A program made the translations under genes and the position numbers. A stretch of 8,765 nt of DNA, from NCBI GenBank assembly GCA_946220865.1, contig CAMJYM010000033.1:1-8765 (forward strand), written 5' to 3'. The notes beneath the pieces are model-generated. The model made no database searches. It was not told the origin of the DNA and saw only the letters and a list, made by a program, of their open reading frames with translations. This document shows positions 1-6,517 of this stretch, one piece after another; the first letter of the stretch is position 1, and every line of letters begins with the position of its first letter. The DNA comes from an uncultured Clostridia bacterium (lineage in GTDB: Bacteria; Bacillota; Clostridia; Saccharofermentanales; DTU023).

Positions 1-244
1 AGTCCTGAAAACGGATATGAGAAAATGACCGCTCACACTAAACTTAGGTCTTATCTTTACTGTCTTTAATATTAATAGTAACATTCCGGCGTTCGGTAAA
101 ATCAGTTCGAATATGACAAATCGATGACAATCTTGTTAATAACCTGTTAGCGAGCATATTGATTCACCTCGTAGCTCTGTCAGAGTAAACTTCACCAACA
201 GCACATATCCTCTAAATCAGCAAGTGAATTGAATAAAGTAATGA
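1..244. other. AT-rich stretch without a recognisable gene
   Basis: Stops are frequent in all frames on both strands, and the base composition is visibly more AT-rich than the operon to the right. I see no tRNA, rRNA, CRISPR or clear promoter here. It may be the upstream remains of the broken gene that follows, or ordinary intergenic DNA. Confidence 0.5.
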
Positions 245-483
245 TCAAGCGAGTTTTTCGGTCTCAAAATAGTTAACCTGAAGGTGGAGCAGCATGCCGA
301 CAAAAAACTGCTCAGACGCTTCGCCCACGAAGAAGAAGCGGGGGCGGCTACGATTTTCTGCACAACTGTAAGCGCCTGCACGAATCCACGGAAGGGATGA
401 GCGAACTGATCACCCGCTACTTCGAAGAAGGCAAGCAAAACTGCCAGCTGGCAAAGCAGATCTGGGCAGAGATCAAATTTTAA
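245..483 (+). pseudogene. C-terminal fragment of an unknown protein, frame-broken at a G run
   Basis: Two plus-strand reading frames join into one plausible protein tail. The first is open from 245 and reads ...LKVEQHADKKLLRRFAHEEEAG. The second reads GGYDFLHNCKRLHES... and ends WAEIKF with TAA at 481-483. They meet at a run of five G residues (340-344), where one extra G would make a single frame of about 78 codons. There is no convincing start codon with a ribosome binding site, and a TGA lies in frame at 242-244, so the 5' part is missing or decayed. The tail is charged and helical-looking, with two Cys residues. I do not recognise the family. It converges on the ABC-F gene, with 37 bases between the two stop codons. 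It could be a true pseudogene or a sequencing indel. Confidence 0.4.
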
Positions 484-520
484 GCTTTTTCCCTCTGCCT
501 TCCTGACTGTGCCTCTGGGA

Positions 521-2326
521 CTATATTGCGGCGATTTCGTCCGGACCTAAAAGGTGCAGACCTTCTTCGTCCAGACGATAGACTTTGTCGAACAGCTCGC
601 GGATAAATTTGCGGTCATGCGATACTGCAATGATGCCGCCCATATACTTGCTCAGGGCAGCACGAAACTTAGGGGCAGAGAGCGGAGAAAGATTGCGGGT
701 GGGTTCGTCCAGAAGCAAATATCCGGCTTCTGAGAAGACCATTTTGGCCAGATAGAGTTTGGCGCGCTGTCCCCCGGAAAGCTGGCCCAGAGGCAGAAAC
801 ATTTCCTCAGGGCAAAATTCCAGTGAACCTAAAAAAGTGCGGACAGCGGTATGTTCACTTTTATAGGCGGAACGGCTGAGAAAGTCGATGGCGGTCTGCC
901 CCGGATCCATGGCATCAAAGTAATCCTGAGGCATATAGGCCAGGGAGATATTATTTTCCTGCATCTTTTGGCGAATGATGTTCAGCAGGGTACTTTTACC
1001 ACAGCCGTTTCGACCCACGATACAGATCCTTTCCACCCCACGGATTTTCAAATCAATATGACGGCTGAGCAGGCGGACTTTCTTTGCAGCGTTTGCCGCT
1101 TCATTAGCTTGACTCCCCACGGCGCAATAATGCTCGTGTTTTTCTGCGGCCTCACTGCAAAGCTTATCCTCGCTCCCGACTGCGCTGCGAAGCTTATGCG
1201 CACTTACCCCCCTTGTTTCACGGGCCGCCACGCCGGTCCTATCACGGTGCTTTAAGTCGAGCGGGACAGTTTTCTTGCTTCTTTCGCTTGTTGTGCTGAC
1301 ATCCTGATATTGTCCGGGATGAAGGGGTAAATGATCTCCCACACGCAGTTCATCAAGACTCAGGTTGAGAATTTCTTTACTGCTGTGGGGCAACGCAAGA
1401 TCTTCCTCAAAGTCCAGGCGAATGGGTCGCTCCTTCAGGGGTTTTGCCCGCAAGTTCTCCGCTTCTTTGTTATAGCGATGTTCCTGGGCCTTGACCGAAC
1501 GCATCTTATCTTTAAGGTTTTTCGCGCTTTCGGGATCCTTTCGGGATACTTCTCGCAATTCATGCTGCACACGTTCGAAAATTTGCTGATGACGCCGCAT
1601 TTTGGCGTCAAACTGACTTCGTTCCTTTTTCGCCAGGCTCATTTCCCTCTGGTAGCGCTGCAGATGCCTGCTGCGGTAGTCGCTGTAGCTTGTTCGGACA
1701 AAGGTCTGCCGGGGGGTGAGTTCAGGACCCAAATGCTCGATATGTAAAATCGCGTTGGCACAGTTTTCCAGAAGAAGCTCATCGTGTGAAACAAAAATCA
1801 GAGCTTTGTCACTTTTGGAGATAAACTGCTCTAAAGCCTCCAGCCCCTCGAAGTCAAGATTGTTGCTCGGCTCGTCTAAAAGATATATATCTGGCTTTTT
1901 GAGCTGCACAAGGAGAAGGAGAATTTTTATCCTCTCCCCACCGGAAAGCTGTCCCAGACTTACTGAGCTGTGTAGCAGTCCTTCGTCGAGTTTCAGCTCA
2001 TCCAGCAGTCGATAGAAAAGGTCATAATCCAGATCGAAATCAGGGAACTGTTCCCAGAGAAACGTGCCGGGATCCTTTTTCAAGTCCTCAGCACTTAAAC
2101 TCTGAGGCAAACGCGCAATGAAAGCACCCTCTCTGTCCAAGTCCCCCGTCACCTGAACATAAGAGCTGAGATCCTGACCCTGCATCAAAGCAAGGAGCGT
2201 GGATTTGCCATTGCCTTCCTCGCCAATCAGGGCACATTTATCCTGAGGTTGCAGCGAAAAAGTTAAATCCCTGACCAGATAGCGATCCGCCGCAGGCAGA
2301 TAGATGGAAAAATTTTTTAAAAACAT
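521..2326 (-). CDS. ABC-F family ATPase, probable ribosome-protection or translation factor
   Basis: This is a soluble protein of 601 residues with two ATP-binding cassettes and no membrane segment, as in the ABC-F family. Family members act in the ribosomal E site and either protect from antibiotics or rescue stalled ribosomes. Cassette 1 has Walker A GEEGNGKST (35-43), signature LSGGE (127-131), Walker B IYLLDEP (147-153) and switch His181. A charged interdomain linker with coiled-coil character spans about 212-300. Cassette 2 has Walker A GRNGCGKST (438-446), signature LSGGQ (516-520), Walker B YLLLDEP (536-542) and His570. Its D-loop reads EPTRNLSPLS rather than the common EPTNHLD, a variant I associate with Lsa/Vga-like resistance ABC-Fs (from memory, not proven). 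An extra hydrophilic stretch of about 80 residues (roughly 335-415) interrupts the start of cassette 2. The start follows GGAG by four bases, and that GGAG lies inside a hairpin. A dedicated promoter and leader ORF lie upstream. Which drug it answers to cannot be read from the sequence. Confidence 0.9.
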   Translation of the reverse strand: MFLKNFSIYLPAADRYLVRDLTFSLQPQDKCALIGEEGNGKSTLLALMQGQDLSSYVQVTGDLDREGAFIARLPQSLSAEDLKKDPGTFLWEQFPDFDLDYDLFYRLLDELKLDEGLLHSSVSLGQLSGGERIKILLLLVQLKKPDIYLLDEPSNNLDFEGLEALEQFISKSDKALIFVSHDELLLENCANAILHIEHLGPELTPRQTFVRTSYSDYRSRHLQRYQREMSLAKKERSQFDAKMRRHQQIFERVQHELREVSRKDPESAKNLKDKMRSVKAQEHRYNKEAENLRAKPLKERPIRLDFEEDLALPHSSKEILNLSLDELRVGDHLPLHPGQYQDVSTTSERSKKTVPLDLKHRDRTGVAARETRGVSAHKLRSAVGSEDKLCSEAAEKHEHYCAVGSQANEAANAAKKVRLLSRHIDLKIRGVERICIVGRNGCGKSTLLNIIRQKMQENNISLAYMPQDYFDAMDPGQTAIDFLSRSAYKSEHTAVRTFLGSLEFCPEEMFLPLGQLSGGQRAKLYLAKMVFSEAGYLLLDEPTRNLSPLSAPKFRAALSKYMGGIIAVSHDRKFIRELFDKVYRLDEEGLHLLGPDEIAAI

Positions 2327-2330
2327 AAAA

Positions 2331-2351
2331 CTCCGAGAAAAACAGTCGGAG
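2331..2351 (-). promoter_or_regulatory. Hairpin burying the ABC-F Shine-Dalgarno
   Basis: In the transcript CTCCGA pairs perfectly with TCGGAG across a 9-nt loop (CTGTTTTTC). The 3' arm contains GGAG, the only plausible ribosome binding site of the ABC-F gene, followed by TTTT and then ATG. Folding would block initiation. A six-pair stem followed directly by U-rich sequence could also act as a weak intrinsic terminator overlapping the start codon. The structure is seen directly, but the regulatory role is inferred. Confidence 0.6.
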
Positions 2352-2430
2352 AGAAAAGTTTCAGACAGATGGAAAATAAAAAGAAGCTGAGGCTGCGTCT
2401 TATGACATCGCTAAAACTTCTCGAACTCCC
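2348..2430 (-). promoter_or_regulatory. Possible competing (anti-sequestor) helix in the ABC-F leader
   Basis: Leader bases 2430-2413, which contain GGGAG and GAGAAGTTT, can pair with 2361-2348, which contain AAACTT and CTCTCC. The strongest block is AAGTTT with AAACTT. It continues as GAG with CTC and GGA with TCC through small bulges. This pairing uses the CTCC arm of the hairpin at 2331-2351, so the two folds exclude each other and this one would free the ABC-F ribosome binding site. It was found by eye and is interrupted by bulges. Confidence 0.35.
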
Positions 2431-2480
2431 TGAGCAGCGTAAAACAAGGCTTTGCTCTGCAACGAACAGATCGAAAAATT
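2352..2480 (-). other. Long untranslated leader between MING and ABC-F
   Basis: This stretch holds no further ORF with a ribosome binding site. It can form a stem of GAGC-AA-AGC with GCTGCTC around 2431-2458 on the minus strand, in addition to the competing pairings listed separately. A long, structured, gene-free leader fits an attenuator better than a plain 5' untranslated region. Confidence 0.45.
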
Positions 2481-2495
2481 TTAGCCGTTAATCAT
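2481..2495 (-). CDS. Four-codon leader ORF (MING) of the ABC-F gene
   Basis: ATG ATT AAC GGC TAA follows a strong ribosome binding site (GGAGG within GGGAGGTG, 2507-2503) by seven bases. It begins about 20 bases after the predicted transcript start. The site is stronger and better spaced than that of the ABC-F gene itself, which favours real translation. The ORF ends about 155 bases upstream of the ABC-F start. Very short leader ORFs upstream of ABC-F resistance genes are an established way to sense ribosome-stalling antibiotics. A four-codon match can arise by chance, so the ribosome binding site and the position carry the argument. Confidence 0.55.
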   Translation of the reverse strand: MING

Positions 2496-2522
2496 GGGCG
2501 CACCTCCCAAAAATCTGCCTCA

Positions 2523-2551
2523 ACACTAGCATGATTGCCCCTGCCCGTCAA
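2523..2551 (-). promoter_or_regulatory. Sigma-A-type promoter of the ABC-F transcript
   Basis: The -35 box is TTGACG (2551-2546), the spacer is exactly 17 bases, and the -10 box is TAGTGT (2528-2523). A TG one base before the -10 makes it an extended -10. Transcription should start near 2516, giving a leader of about 190 bases. Its position directly upstream of the leader ORF supports an ABC-F transcription unit separate from the ribose operon. Confidence 0.7.
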
Positions 2552-2554
2552 ATC

Positions 2555-2596
2555 GAGGATCGAGGATTGAGGGTCGAGGATTGAGGGTCGAGGATT
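2555..2596. repeat. Six tandem heptads abutting the ABC-F -35 box
   Basis: Six 7-base units follow each other without gaps on the plus strand: GAGGATC, GAGGATT, GAGGGTC, GAGGATT, GAGGGTC, GAGGATT. The last four form two exact 14-base periods. The array ends three bases upstream of the TTGACG box at 2551, where activators or the RNA polymerase alpha subunit bind. Short perfect tandem repeats of this kind tend to change copy number by slippage. Confidence 0.9.
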
Positions 2597-2601
2597 GAAC
2601 T

Positions 2602-2630
2602 GCTGCGGCGAAATTTTCATTCGCCGCAGC
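2602..2630 (-). terminator. rbsB: Strong hairpin after rbsB, terminator or 3' stabiliser
   Basis: GCTGCGGCGAA pairs perfectly with TTCGCCGCAGC (11 pairs) around a 7-base loop, starting 14 bases after the rbsB stop. No T tract follows in the transcription direction, so it may protect the 3' end or pause polymerase rather than terminate by itself. It is the only strong stem between the ribose operon and the ABC-F promoter. Confidence 0.55.
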
Positions 2631-2643
2631 TTCATGCTTAAAC

Positions 2644-3711
2644 TTATTTCGTGACCAGCTTTAGGTCGACGGGGATAAAAGCGTCCAGTTTTTCGCCTGC
2701 AAAGTAAGCTTTTGCCGCTTCAAGGCCCTTTGCACCGATTTCCTTCGGGAGCTGCTGCACCGTTGCAGCCATACGGCCTTCAGAAACAGCGGCCAGAGCA
2801 TCGTCTGTCGCATCGAAGCCGACGACAAGGATCTCACGTTTAGCGGCTTTAATAGCTTCTAGAGCGCCTAAGGCCATTTCATCGTTATGCGCAAAAACGG
2901 CATCAATTTCAGGATTGGCCTGGAGAATGTTTTCCATGACGGAGAGGCCTTCGGCACGGTCGAAATTGGCCGTCTGTTTTGCGACGACTTCCAGCTTGCT
3001 GTCTTTGATGGCTTCGTTGAAGCCTTCACCACGTTCCACGGCGGCTGAAGCCCCTGGAATTCCTTCGAGTTCAACGACTTTGCCTTTGCCGCCGAGTTTG
3101 TCCAGAATAAACTCGCCCGCAAGCTTACCGCCCGCTTTGTTATCAGAGGCGATGTGCGTCACGACTTTTCCTTCTTTCGCCGAACGATCCAGGGTAATTA
3201 CCGGAATGTTCGCCTCATTGGCCTTGGCAATCGCGCTGCCGACAGCATCCGAGTCCGTAGGATTGATCAGAATGATGTCGACTTTCTTCGTAATCAGGTC
3301 TTCCATGTTGGAGAGTTCTTTCGCCGAGTCATCCTGGGAGTCCAGAACAATGAGCTCATAGCCGATTTCTTTAGCCTTGTCTTCGACGCCGCTCTTCAAA
3401 TCGACAAAGAAAGGATTGTTCAGCGTAGACAGGATAAGACCGACGGTCTTCTTTTCGCCGGTCAGTTCGTCTTTGACACTCTCAGCGGCATCAGCAGCTT
3501 TTTCCTTGACGGATTCAGCCGCTTCTTTGGCTTCCGTCACAGCTTCCTCGACCTTTTCCTTAACTTCGCTGGCAGCGTTTTCTGCGTCTTTCTTCACCTC
3601 GTTGGCGGCGCTTTCCACGTCTTTTTTGACCTCCTCAGTCTTCGCCGGAGCACAGGCTGCCAAAGCGAAAAGCATGAGGACAGAGAGCATAAATGCAAGT
3701 GTTTTTTTCAT
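2644..3711 (-). CDS. rbsB: Ribose ABC transporter substrate-binding lipoprotein
   Basis: This protein of 355 residues captures D-ribose outside the membrane and delivers it to RbsC-RbsA. A lipoprotein signal peptide starts MKKTLAFML and ends in lipobox LAAC, with Cys20 as the lipidated residue. A charged stalk of five 11-residue repeats (26-80) follows. The periplasmic-binding-protein domain begins near residue 89. By alignment from memory to mature E. coli RbsB, the ribose contacts are conserved: Asn99, Phe101, Phe102, Asn150, Asp175, Arg176, Arg227, Phe250, Asn276, Asp300 and Gln320. The start at 3711 is preferred over the ATG at 3729, because AAGGAGG (3722-3716) lies between them, four bases before 3711, and the upstream ATG would overlap it. 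It is the last gene of the operon, separated from rbsC by a hairpin-rich spacer that may give it separate transcript stability. The stalk is unusual for RbsB. Confidence 0.95.
   Translation of the reverse strand: MKKTLAFMLSVLMLFALAACAPAKTEEVKKDVESAANEVKKDAENAASEVKEKVEEAVTEAKEAAESVKEKAADAAESVKDELTGEKKTVGLILSTLNNPFFVDLKSGVEDKAKEIGYELIVLDSQDDSAKELSNMEDLITKKVDIILINPTDSDAVGSAIAKANEANIPVITLDRSAKEGKVVTHIASDNKAGGKLAGEFILDKLGGKGKVVELEGIPGASAAVERGEGFNEAIKDSKLEVVAKQTANFDRAEGLSVMENILQANPEIDAVFAHNDEMALGALEAIKAAKREILVVGFDATDDALAAVSEGRMAATVQQLPKEIGAKGLEAAKAYFAGEKLDAFIPVDLKLVTK
3472..3636 (-). repeat. rbsB: Five 11-residue repeats coding the RbsB stalk
   Basis: Residues 26-80 divide without gaps into five 11-mers rich in Glu, Lys, Ala and Val. 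The first is EEVKKDVESAA and the fifth EKAADAAESVK. The 11-residue period is that of LEA-like and apolipoprotein-like amphipathic helices. It probably forms a long helix holding the binding domain away from the membrane or within the cell wall. Confidence 0.85.
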
Positions 3712-3715
3712 AATT

Positions 3716-3722
3716 CCTCCTT
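3716..3722 (-). promoter_or_regulatory. rbsB: rbsB ribosome binding site
   Basis: AAGGAGG lies four bases before the ATG at 3711 and inside the reading frame opened by the ATG at 3729. It therefore fixes the downstream start and gives a normal lipoprotein signal peptide beginning MKKT. Confidence 0.85.
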
Positions 3723-3734
3723 GAATCATCTTAT

Positions 3735-3897
3735 CGCATGATACGATGCGTGCCTTTTCAGGCGGTCAACCCGCTGCTTCATGATCTCGATGATTTCTGA
3801 TCTTTTCCAGCGGGTTTCCAAGAACCATTTTGGGACTTACTAAACGGTTTTCCGCAGTAAGTCGAGCTTCTATCTGTTCCGCTTTCGCGGTGAACAG
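3735..3897 (-). ncRNA. Hairpin-rich rbsC-rbsB spacer RNA
   Basis: Five stem-loops follow one another in the 206-base spacer. In transcript order: CTGTTC...GAACAG (3897-3874) with an inner CGC-GAAA-GCG tetraloop; GACTTACT...AGTAAGTC (3863-3834) with an inner CGG-AAAA-CCG; AACCCGCTG...CAGCGGGTT (3816-3768), nine pairs round 31 bases; GCCT-GAAA-AGGC (3763-3752); and CGCAT...ATGCG (3750-3735). Two GAAA loops are of the GNRA type, which points to RNA rather than a protein-binding DNA site. Such spacers can block 3' decay or guide cleavage, so that the binding-protein gene is expressed more than the permease gene. That role is inferred. Confidence 0.5.
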
Positions 3898-3917
3898 CTG
3901 CGCTTGCCTCGTCCCGA

Positions 3918-4880
3918 TTATTTCTGGCTTTCGCCCCGATCCAGCAGGACGGCAATTAAAATAACGATGCCTTTGACGACTCCCTGATAATATGAACCAA
4001 TATTCAATAAATTAAGAGCATTGGACAGAATTCCGATGATCAGCGCACCCACCGCTATGCCGCGGATATTTCCCTTGCCTCCTGCCATACTGACACCGCC
4101 GAGAACAGCCGCGGCTATAGCATCCATTTCGTAGGCTGTACCCGCAGTCGGCGTTGCTGAACTGAGACGTGCCGTGACGATGATACCAGCAAGGGAAGCA
4201 AGCAAGCCGGAGATACTGAAGGCAAAAAGTTTAACTTTCTGCGTCTGAATGCCTGAATAGAGCGCCGCTTCCTCATTGCAGCCTATCGCATAAAGGTAAC
4301 GTCCGATTCGCAGATGACGGAGAATGACATAAGCCAGCAAAAAGACCAGCACCATGATCCAGACCGGAACGGGAACACCCAGGACGCTTCCTGAGCCGAT
4401 AAAACAAAAAGCGTCGGCCGCCGGAGCTTTGCGAATGGAAATGGGCCTGGCCTGCGTGATGACAAGGGTCAGCCCCCGCCACAGAGACATCGTGCCAAGC
4501 GTGGCAATGAAAGCCTGCAACCTTCCGTAGCTGACCAGAAGGCCATTAAGAAAGCCCAGCAGGGTTCCCAGAGCAAGAATAAGCAGAAGGACAGCAAATA
4601 GCGGCCAGCCCTGTGTCAGGAGCAGCGCACCGATAGCACTGCTGAAAGCAAGAACAGAACCAATCGAAAGGTCAATGCCGCCAATGAGAATGGTAAAAGA
4701 GATTCCGACCGCCAGAATAGCATTATAGGAAGTCTGAAGCAGCACCGTCAGAAGGTTGCCCGGCGTCAAAAAGACCGTGCTTGCAACGGTCATGATGGCG
4801 ATGATCAGAAAGAGCACAATCAAAGGCTTATTTTTTTTGAGGCTTACGCTCATTTTCTTTTTCTCCATGCGTTGTTCCAT
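3918..4880 (-). CDS. rbsC: Ribose ABC transporter permease
   Basis: This is a 320-residue integral membrane protein, the usual RbsC length, that forms the ribose channel with RbsA as motor. The cytoplasmic N-terminus is basic (MEQRMEKKKM). The rest is mostly hydrophobic segments, starting near residue 20 and ending near 313, consistent with the 8-10 spans of BPD_transp_2 permeases. Family motifs are GGIDLSIGS (67-75), the cytoplasmic coupling region around GRYLYAIGCNEEAA (193-206) and MDAIAAAVLGGVSMAGGKG (252-270). The start is two bases after the rbsA stop (TGA-AG-ATG), with GAGGG six bases upstream inside the end of rbsA, so the two genes are tightly co-translated. Confidence 0.95.
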   Translation of the reverse strand: MEQRMEKKKMSVSLKKNKPLIVLFLIIAIMTVASTVFLTPGNLLTVLLQTSYNAILAVGISFTILIGGIDLSIGSVLAFSSAIGALLLTQGWPLFAVLLLILALGTLLGFLNGLLVSYGRLQAFIATLGTMSLWRGLTLVITQARPISIRKAPAADAFCFIGSGSVLGVPVPVWIMVLVFLLAYVILRHLRIGRYLYAIGCNEEAALYSGIQTQKVKLFAFSISGLLASLAGIIVTARLSSATPTAGTAYEMDAIAAAVLGGVSMAGGKGNIRGIAVGALIIGILSNALNLLNIGSYYQGVVKGIVILIAVLLDRGESQK

Positions 4881-4882
4881 CT

Positions 4883-6379
4883 TCAGCCCTCTTTTCCTAC
4901 AGCTAAACTCATAATTTTTTCCTGACTCGCTTCAGAGCGCTCCAGGATCCCCTCTATGCTTCCTTCATGCATGACCATAATGCGATCAGACATGCCCAGA
5001 ATTTCTTCCATTTCGGAAGAGATCATCAGTACAGCCATACCTCTGGCGGTACATGCATTGATCAGTTCATAGATTTCCCGCTTTGCACCGACATCAACGC
5101 CGCGGGTTGGCTCATCCAGAATAAGCACTTCCGGCCTGGTTTCGAGCGCTTTGGCCAGCGCAACTTTTTGCTGATTCCCGCCGGAAAGCGTCCGTATTTC
5201 CTGATCCAGGCTTTTACAGCGGATACTCATGCTGCGGACATAATCTGCCGCTGCGGCAGTTTCTTTTTTCCGCTCGATCATGCCGAAGCGGTTGAGAAAA
5301 GACGCAAGATTACCAATGGTCGTATTCTCACGGACACTGAGCGGCAGAATCAGGCCATTGCGTTTGCGATCTTCTGACACATAGGCAATACCCGCCTTCT
5401 GTGCATCTTTTGTAGAGCTGATCCTGACTTTTCTGTCGTGGAGCAGAATTTCACCCGTTCGCAGCGGGAATACACCGAAAAGTGTGCGCCCCAGTTCTGT
5501 CCGACCCGCTCCCATCAAGCCGGCAAGGCCAAGAATTTCACCTTTTTTCAAGGAAAAAGAGCAGTCCCGGACGAGATCGTTACTCAGATTTCGGACTTCC
5601 AACACCATTTCCTCGCAGCTGTTGTTCACATAAGGGTACTGTTCGGTCAGATCACGGCCCACCATGAGGGCGATAAGGCTCTGGATGTTCTGCTCCTCAA
5701 GCGGCGATTCCTTCACCAGACGGCCATCACGAAGAATCGTCACATCGTCGCAGATCTCAAAAATCTCTTCCAGGCGATGGGAAATATAGACAAAACTTTT
5801 TCCTTTATCCCGCAGCGCTTTCATGGCGTTGAAAAGATGACGACATTCCTCCCCTGTCAGAGCGCCGGTCGGTTCATCCATAATAATCAGTTCAGCCGAA
5901 AGCGAAAGAGCTTTTGCGATTTCCACCAATTGCTGCTGGCCGACAGAAAGGGACTTAACAGGGCGCCGAACATCCACATCTAAGCCTAGATTATTCAATT
6001 GACGCTTCGCCTCTTCCTCCATCTTCCTGAAATCAATAAAACCCGCCCGTCCCAGCTTTTCGTGAGCGAGAAAAATGTTTTCCGCCACGGAGAGCTCGTA
6101 GGCGAGATTCAGTTCCTGATGGATCATGGCAATCCCTTTGGCCTGTGAGTCACGAATCGAAGAAAAATGCACCGCCTGATCCTTCCAGAAAATTTCACCC
6201 GCGTCCCGTTGGTACACACCGGTCAAGATCTTCATAAGGGTAGATTTTCCCGCTCCGTTTTCACCCAGGAGTGCCATGATTTTCCCGGGGTAGACAGAAA
6301 AATCGACATTCTGCAGGACCTGGTTACCGGAAAAGGCCTTTCCTATGCCCTTCATTCTTAAAAGGGGTTCCTGTGCCAA
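4883..6379 (-). CDS. rbsA: Ribose ABC transporter ATP-binding protein with two cassettes
   Basis: This protein of 498 residues is the cytoplasmic ATPase that drives RbsC. Cassette 1 is complete, with Walker A GENGAGKST (39-47), Gln88 in the Q-loop, signature LSVGQQQ (144-150), Walker B with Asp168 and Glu169, and switch His201. Cassette 2 has a degenerate Walker A, GLMGAGRTE (287-295), with Arg where Lys is usual, then LSGGNQQ (398-404) and LILDEPTRGVD (419-429). A weakened second site is normal for the RbsA/MglA/XylG family. The start is TTG at 6379, chosen because GGAGG lies eight bases upstream (6392-6388). The next ATG (codon 9) has no ribosome binding site. RbsA sets this apart from two-subunit sugar importers. 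Confidence 0.95.
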   Translation of the reverse strand: MAQEPLLRMKGIGKAFSGNQVLQNVDFSVYPGKIMALLGENGAGKSTLMKILTGVYQRDAGEIFWKDQAVHFSSIRDSQAKGIAMIHQELNLAYELSVAENIFLAHEKLGRAGFIDFRKMEEEAKRQLNNLGLDVDVRRPVKSLSVGQQQLVEIAKALSLSAELIIMDEPTGALTGEECRHLFNAMKALRDKGKSFVYISHRLEEIFEICDDVTILRDGRLVKESPLEEQNIQSLIALMVGRDLTEQYPYVNNSCEEMVLEVRNLSNDLVRDCSFSLKKGEILGLAGLMGAGRTELGRTLFGVFPLRTGEILLHDRKVRISSTKDAQKAGIAYVSEDRKRNGLILPLSVRENTTIGNLASFLNRFGMIERKKETAAAADYVRSMSIRCKSLDQEIRTLSGGNQQKVALAKALETRPEVLILDEPTRGVDVGAKREIYELINACTARGMAVLMISSEMEEILGMSDRIMVMHEGSIEGILERSEASQEKIMSLAVGKEG

Positions 6380-6387
6380 ATGACTCG

Positions 6388-6392
6388 CCTCC
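6388..6392 (-). promoter_or_regulatory. rbsA: rbsA ribosome binding site before a TTG start
   Basis: GGAGG lies eight bases before TTG at 6379, and no ATG falls at a workable distance. It therefore decides a non-ATG start, which may lower translation of the ATPase relative to its neighbours. Confidence 0.75.
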
Positions 6393-6412
6393 TCTCTCTT
6401 ACAATCCGCTTA

Positions 6413-6517
6413 AACGCTGGTTTCGTTAAAATCTGCTGAAAGACCCGTCTCTATAAATTTTCTGAAACACTTGTTTCTTTAAACCTGAAATAAGACTCAT
6501 CTCTATACATTCTCTAA
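6413..6517. repeat. Two diverged copies of a ~52-base unit between rbsD and rbsA
   Basis: Unit 1 (6413-6465) and unit 2 (6466-6517) match in order along their length: AACGCTGGTTTC against AACACTTGTTTC, then GTTAAA against TTTAAA, then CCGTCTCTATAAATT against TCATCTCTATACATT. Identity is about three-quarters by eye. At the junction sits a near-palindrome, GAAACACTTGTTTC (6464-6477), which could be an operator or a small hairpin. The 159-base spacer has no ORF with a ribosome binding site. Confidence 0.65.

Noticed and set aside
287..295. Loss of the second Walker A lysine in RbsA as a sign of inactivation (protein positions)
   Set aside because: The degenerate second nucleotide-binding site is normal in the RbsA/MglA/XylG family.
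217..438. 73-codon minus-strand ORF at the left end
   Set aside because: It has no ribosome binding site, and it is the antisense of the plus-strand fragment, whose frames look more protein-like.
851..2015. Plus-strand ORFs of up to 138 codons opposite the ABC-F gene
   Set aside because: They overlap a gene with complete ATPase motifs, have no ribosome binding sites and have odd composition. They are shadows of the minus-strand gene.
3154..3741. 195-codon plus-strand ORF opposite rbsB
   Set aside because: RbsB is certain from its conserved ligand residues. The reverse frame is open because of the repetitive Ala/Lys/Glu coding.
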